Translations under genes and position numbers: made by a program
Shown here: positions 60,109-64,000 of the stretch, in pieces
Layout: every line of letters begins with the position of its first letter
Position numbering within the stretch: the first letter of the stretch is position 1
The notes under the pieces: model-generated
Seen by the model: the letters and a program-made list of their open reading frames with translations, nothing else
The model's database searches: none
Told to the model about the DNA's origin: nothing
DNA from: Novosphingobium sp.
GTDB taxonomy: Bacteria; Pseudomonadota; Alphaproteobacteria; Sphingomonadales; Sphingomonadaceae
DNA length: 64,000 bases
Reading direction: 5' to 3'
Assembly (NCBI RefSeq): GCF_020852455.1
Contig: NZ_JADZAT010000007.1
Span: 1-64,000 of the forward strand

Positions 60109-61250
60109 CCGACCAGTTTTCACTCACCGAAGACCAGCTTGCGATCCAGGACATGGCGCGCAAGTTCACTGCCGACCGGATCACGCCCTTCGCGGCCGAA
60201 TGGGACGAGCAGAGCCACTATCCGGTCGATGTCTGGAAGGCCGCCGGCGAACTGGGATTTGGCGCGATCTATGTGTCCGAAGAGAACGGCGGGATCGGGC
60301 TGGGCCGGCTGGAAGCCGCGCTGATCATGGAGGCCATGGCCTATGGCTGCCCGGCGACCAGCGCCTATATCTCGATCCACAACATGGCGACCTGGATGAT
60401 CGACACCTATGGCTCGGCCGAGCTCAAGGCGCGGTTCCTGCCCGAACTGGTCTCGATGGAAAAGATCGCCTCCTACTGCCTGACCGAACCGGGCTCGGGC
60501 TCGGACGCGGCGGCACTCAAGACCACCGCGCGGCTGGACGGCGATCACTATGTGCTGAACGGCACCAAGCAGTTCATTTCGGGCGCGGGCTACAACGATC
60601 TCTATGTCGCCATGGTCCGCACCAGCGATGACCGGGCCAAGGGGATCACCTGCCTGGTGATCGAAAAAGGCACCCCCGGGCTGTCGTTCGGTGCGCCTGA
60701 GAAGAAGCTGGGGTGGAACGCTTCACCCACCGCGCAGGTGGTGTTTGAGGACTGCCGTGTACCGGTGGCCAACCGCGTCGGGGCCGAGGGCGAAGGGTTC
60801 CGTTTTGCCATGGCGGGCCTCGATGGCGGGCGGCTCAACATCGGCGCCTGCTCGCTGGGCGGGGCGCAGCGCTGCCTGGACGAGGCAGTGGCCTATACCC
60901 GGGACCGCCAGCAGTTTGGCCAGCCGATCGCCGATTTCCAGAACACCCAGTTCATGCTGGCCGACATGGCGACCGACCTCGAGGCCGCGCGCGCGCTGCT
61001 CTACATGGCCGCCGCCAAGGTGACCGCCAATGCCCCCGACAAGAGCCGTTTTTCGGCCATGGCCAAGCGGCTCGCCACCGACAGCGGCAGCAAGATCGTC
61101 AACGATGCGCTGCAGCTGTTCGGCGGCTATGGCTATCTCAAGGACTATCCGATCGAACGCTTCTGGCGCGACCTGCGGGTGCATTCGATCCTTGAAGGCA
61201 CCAACCAGGTGATGCGGATGATTGTAGGACGGGACCTGCTGCGCCAATGA
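60105..61250 (+). CDS. Acyl-CoA dehydrogenase, isobutyryl-CoA dehydrogenase-like
   Basis: An FAD-dependent dehydrogenase of 381 residues that oxidises short branched acyl-CoAs; the operon suggests isobutyryl-CoA to methacrylyl-CoA. Signature segments are CLTEPGSGSDAAAL, GTKQFISGAGYNDLYV and LFGGYGYLKDYPIERFWRDL (with the base-region sequence), then EGTNQVMRMIVGR. ATG at 60105 overlaps the upstream stop, so the gene is translationally coupled. Confidence 0.93.
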   Translation: MTDQFSLTEDQLAIQDMARKFTADRITPFAAEWDEQSHYPVDVWKAAGELGFGAIYVSEENGGIGLGRLEAALIMEAMAYGCPATSAYISIHNMATWMIDTYGSAELKARFLPELVSMEKIASYCLTEPGSGSDAAALKTTARLDGDHYVLNGTKQFISGAGYNDLYVAMVRTSDDRAKGITCLVIEKGTPGLSFGAPEKKLGWNASPTAQVVFEDCRVPVANRVGAEGEGFRFAMAGLDGGRLNIGACSLGGAQRCLDEAVAYTRDRQQFGQPIADFQNTQFMLADMATDLEAARALLYMAAAKVTANAPDKSRFSAMAKRLATDSGSKIVNDALQLFGGYGYLKDYPIERFWRDLRVHSILEGTNQVMRMIVGRDLLRQ

Positions 61251-62290
61251 CAGACGAAATGATCATCCGCCGCGAAGGCGCGGCCGGGTTCCTGACGCTC
61301 AACCGCCCCAAGGCGATCCACGCGCTGACGCAAGGCATGGACCACGCCATGACCGAAGCGCTGCTGGCCTGGCGCGACGACGCTGCGGTGCAGGTTGTGA
61401 TCATCGATCACAGCGAAGGCCGCGGTTTCTGCGCAGGCGGCGATATCGCCTTCCTGCGCAATTCGGCGCTGACCGACGGCGGCAAATCGGGGCTGAAGTT
61501 CTTCTATGAGGAATACCAGCTCAACCACCTACTGATGACCTATCCCAAGCCGGTGGTGGCCTTCATGGACGGGATCACCATGGGCGGCGGCGTGGGGATC
61601 AGCCAGCCGGCGCGGTTCCGCGTCGCGACCGAGAACACGCGCTTTGCCATGCCCGAGACGGGCATCGGCCTGTTCCCGGATGTCGGCGGCGGCTGGCACC
61701 TGTCGCGGTTGCAGGGTCGGATGGGCCAGTTCCTGGCGCTGACCGGCGCGCGGCTCGATGGCAGCGAATGCCTGTGGACGGGCCTCGCCACCCATTACCT
61801 GACGCAGGAAGCGCTGGCCGATGCCAAGGCGCGGCTGGTGGCCGGGCACGATCCCGCCAAGGTGCTGGCCGCGCTGTCGGTCACCCCGCCCCCGGCCCGG
61901 ATCGAAGCCAATGCGGCGCAGATCGCCAGGCACTTTGCCTCGGACCGTTATGAGGACGTGCTCGCCAGTCTTGAGGGCGACGACAGCGAATGGGCGGCCA
62001 AGGAACTGGCCACACTGCGCACCAAATCGCCGCAGACCTGCAAGGTCGCGCTGCGCCAGCTGCACGACAGCCTGCTGTGCGAAGACTTTGCCGCGAACAT
62101 GATGATGGAATACCGCATCGCCAGCCGCGTCCTGACCCGCCCCGACTTTGCCGAGGGCGTCCGCGCGGTGATCGTGGACAAGACCATGGACCCCAAGTGG
62201 GACCCGGCCACGCCTGAAGGCGTTTCCGACGAACTGATCGACAGCATCTTCGCGCCGCTAGGCGCAGGCAACGAATGGCAGCCGCTGTGA
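61247..62290 (+). CDS. 3-hydroxyisobutyryl-CoA hydrolase (HIBCH-like)
   Basis: A 347-residue crotonase-superfamily thioesterase. It has GRGFCAGGDIAFLRN, FMDGITMGGGVGISQPARFR and the catalytic region FAMPETGIGLFPDVGGGWHLSRLQG, the extended form typical of HIBCH rather than simple hydratases. It releases 3-hydroxyisobutyrate from its CoA ester in valine degradation. The start overlaps the dehydrogenase stop (ATGA). Confidence 0.93.
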   Translation: MTDEMIIRREGAAGFLTLNRPKAIHALTQGMDHAMTEALLAWRDDAAVQVVIIDHSEGRGFCAGGDIAFLRNSALTDGGKSGLKFFYEEYQLNHLLMTYPKPVVAFMDGITMGGGVGISQPARFRVATENTRFAMPETGIGLFPDVGGGWHLSRLQGRMGQFLALTGARLDGSECLWTGLATHYLTQEALADAKARLVAGHDPAKVLAALSVTPPPARIEANAAQIARHFASDRYEDVLASLEGDDSEWAAKELATLRTKSPQTCKVALRQLHDSLLCEDFAANMMMEYRIASRVLTRPDFAEGVRAVIVDKTMDPKWDPATPEGVSDELIDSIFAPLGAGNEWQPL

Positions 62291-62424
62291 CGTCCCGCAC
62301 CTTTCCTACACCCGGCCTGACTGTCATCATCGCCGCTACGGCGGAAATCGGGCACTTTTTTGATTTCTGAACCCTGTGAACTTTGTCAACTTCCACATCC
62401 CCCGGTGCAAGACTGGAGACTGAC

Positions 62425-63201
62425 GTGAGCCAATACGAAACCATCCTCGTCGAACAGCAGGGCGCGGTCACGCTGATCACGCTCAACCGGCCGCAGGCGC
62501 TCAACGCGCTCAACAGCCAGGTGCTCGAAGACCTGATCGCCGCTTTCGCCGCATTCGACGCCGATGACAGCCAGCGCTGCGCGGTGCTGACCGGCAGCGA
62601 AAAGGCCTTTGCCGCCGGGGCCGACATCAAGGAGATGTCGGAAAAGAGCTTTGGCGACGTCTACGGCGGCGGGCTGTTCGCCGGTTATGACCGCGTCACC
62701 GCCACCCGCAAGCCGTGGATCGCGGCGGTGGCCGGCTATGCACTGGGCGGCGGCTGCGAGCTGGCAATGATGGCCGATTTCATCATCGCGGCAGACAACG
62801 CCAAATTCGGCCAGCCCGAAATCAAGCTGGGGGTCACCCCCGGCATGGGCGGCAGCCAGCGCCTGACCCGCGCGGTGGGCAAGGCCAAGGCGATGGAAAT
62901 GTGCCTGACCGGGCGGATGATGGGCGCCGAGGAAGCCGAAGCCGCGGGCCTGGCCGCCAAGGTCGTCCCGCTGGCCGAACTGAAGGATGCCGCGCTCAAG
63001 ACCGCTGCCGAAATCGCTGCGATGCCCCCGCTGGCCGCGATTGCCGCCAAGGAAATGGTCAATGCCGCGTTCGAGACCACCCTGACCCAGGGCGTGCTGT
63101 TCGAACGCCGTCTGTTCAACGGGCTGTTCGGCACCGAAGACCAGAAGGAAGGCATGGCCGCGTTCATCGAAAAGCGGCCCGGCAACTGGAAGGGGCGCTA
63201 A
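62425..63201 (+). CDS. Enoyl-CoA hydratase
   Basis: A 258-residue crotonase with [30 protein letters not shown] and [21 protein letters not shown], holding both catalytic glutamates expected of hydratases. In this operon it would hydrate methacrylyl-CoA to 3-hydroxyisobutyryl-CoA, before the HIBCH-like enzyme. GTG at 62425 has GGAG upstream; 134 bases separate it from the preceding gene, so it may also have its own promoter. In-frame extension to 62383 (TTG) is possible but unlikely. Confidence 0.93.
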   Translation: MSQYETILVEQQGAVTLITLNRPQALNALNSQVLEDLIAAFAAFDADDSQRCAVLTGSEKAFAAGADIKEMSEKSFGDVYGGGLFAGYDRVTATRKPWIAAVAGYALGGGCELAMMADFIIAADNAKFGQPEIKLGVTPGMGGSQRLTRAVGKAKAMEMCLTGRMMGAEEAEAAGLAAKVVPLAELKDAALKTAAEIAAMPPLAAIAAKEMVNAAFETTLTQGVLFERRLFNGLFGTEDQKEGMAAFIEKRPGNWKGR

Positions 63202-63204
63202 ACC

Positions 63205-64000
63205 ATGAAAATCGCCTTCATCGGCCTCGGCAACATGGGCGGCGGGATGGCCGCGAATCTGGTCAAGGCGGGGCATGAGGTCCATGCCTTCGACCTGTCC
63301 GAAGAGGCGCTTGCCCGCGCCAAGGACAACGGCTGCGCCACCTACACTTCGGTGCGCGAGGCGGTTCAGGGCGCCGAGGCGGTGGTTTCGATGCTGCCCA
63401 ATGGCGCGATTGTCGAAAGCGTGTTCAGCGCCGATGTGATCGGCCAGGCGCCGACCAGCGCGCTGCTGATCGATTGTTCGACGATCGACGTCGATACCGC
63501 CCGCAAGGTTGGCGAAGCGGCTGGTACAGCCGGTTATGCGATGGTCGATGCCCCCGTCTCGGGTGGGATCGCGGCGGCCAATGGCGGCACCTTGACCTTC
63601 ATGGTCGGCGGCAGCGACGATGCCTTCAAGCGTGCCGAGCCGATCCTGGCCGCAATGGGCAAGGCGGTGATCCACGCCGGTGCATCGGGCGCGGGCCAGG
63701 CTGCCAAGATTTGCAACAACATGATCCTGGGCGCGACGATGATCGCCACCTGCGAAGCCTTTGCACTGGCCGACAGGCTGGGGCTGGACCTGCAGACCTT
63801 CTTCGACATCTCGAGCAAGGCCTCGGGCCAGTCGTGGTCGATGACCGCCTATTGCCCGGTGCCGGGGGTCGGCCCGCAAAGCCCGGCCGATAACGGCTAT
63901 CAGGGCGGGTTCGCCGCCGCACTGATGCTCAAGGACCTCAAGCTGGCGATGGAAGCAGCCAGGAGCGCCGGAGCGGATGTGCCGATGGGCCAGCGGGCCG
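63205..64000 (+). CDS. mmsB: 3-hydroxyisobutyrate dehydrogenase, 3' end beyond the window
   Basis: NAD-dependent oxidation of 3-hydroxyisobutyrate to methylmalonate semialdehyde, the substrate of MmsA. I translated from ATG at 63205: KIAFIGLGNMGGGMAANL is the Rossmann start, with the substrate signature DAPVSGGIAAANGGTLTFMV and the catalytic lysine region GAGQAAKICNNM later. About 265 codons lie in the window, so roughly 30 are missing at the C-terminus. It starts 3 bases after the hydratase stop. Confidence 0.93.
   Translation, partial: MKIAFIGLGNMGGGMAANLVKAGHEVHAFDLSEEALARAKDNGCATYTSVREAVQGAEAVVSMLPNGAIVESVFSADVIGQAPTSALLIDCSTIDVDTARKVGEAAGTAGYAMVDAPVSGGIAAANGGTLTFMVGGSDDAFKRAEPILAAMGKAVIHAGASGAGQAAKICNNMILGATMIATCEAFALADRLGLDLQTFFDISSKASGQSWSMTAYCPVPGVGPQSPADNGYQGGFAAALMLKDLKLAMEAARSAGADVPMGQRA

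Overview
The window is GC-rich DNA from an alphaproteobacterium, most likely a sphingomonad (Novosphingobium/Sphingobium-like). This is inferred from a large TonB-dependent receptor of the kind common in that group, many SDR and Rieske genes, three inverted-repeat types that I recall as common between sphingomonad genes, and an aroQ-accB-accC order typical of alphaproteobacteria. No species can be named from sequence alone.

Layout. (1) 1-1968: one end of an IS3-family element, cut by the window edge, inserted into and truncating a lower-GC gene with a HEPN-type RNxxxH motif. (2) 2085-48063: a catabolic region of about 46 kb built from many short operons on both strands. It holds eleven classical SDRs, a 3-ketosteroid dehydrogenase-like flavoprotein, three Rieske oxygenases (two close KshA-like paralogues), an HsaA-like flavin monooxygenase next to an extradiol ring-cleavage dioxygenase, two acyl-CoA synthetases, an OYE-family reductase, a biotin-dependent carboxyltransferase subunit, an AtuA-like protein, three SnoaL-fold proteins, a TonB receptor and an MFS transporter. 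It also has its own regulators (AraC, XRE and two overlapping Lrp/AsnC). Together they suggest breakdown of a polycyclic, steroid- or terpenoid-like compound: uptake, CoA activation, ring oxidation and dehydrogenation, phenol hydroxylation and meta-cleavage. The substrate cannot be read from the sequence. (3) 48191-57574: mainly housekeeping genes (aroQ, accB, accC, an Lrp regulator, a kinase-like protein, two tRNAs, an AI-2E family membrane protein and a LysR regulator). (4) 57666-64000: a valine/isobutyrate degradation operon (mmsA, acyl-CoA dehydrogenase, HIBCH-like hydrolase, enoyl-CoA hydratase, mmsB) with a polysaccharide-deacetylase-like gene embedded in it.

The most unusual content is a two-gene module that occurs twice in the catabolic region: an N-acyl-D-amino-acid-deacylase-type amidohydrolase beside a Coq4-family protein that keeps the complete HDxxH-x11-E signature (22488-25114 and 44617-47164, gene order reversed). 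Coq4 is known from ubiquinone synthesis, so two catabolic copies fixed to amidohydrolases suggest an undescribed ring-processing step. A recurring TTTGCGTA/TACGCAAA element, often as inverted pairs, lies in eight intergenic regions of the catabolic part. I did not see it in the housekeeping intergenic regions I read, and it may be the operator of a shared regulon, possibly for the local Lrp pair.
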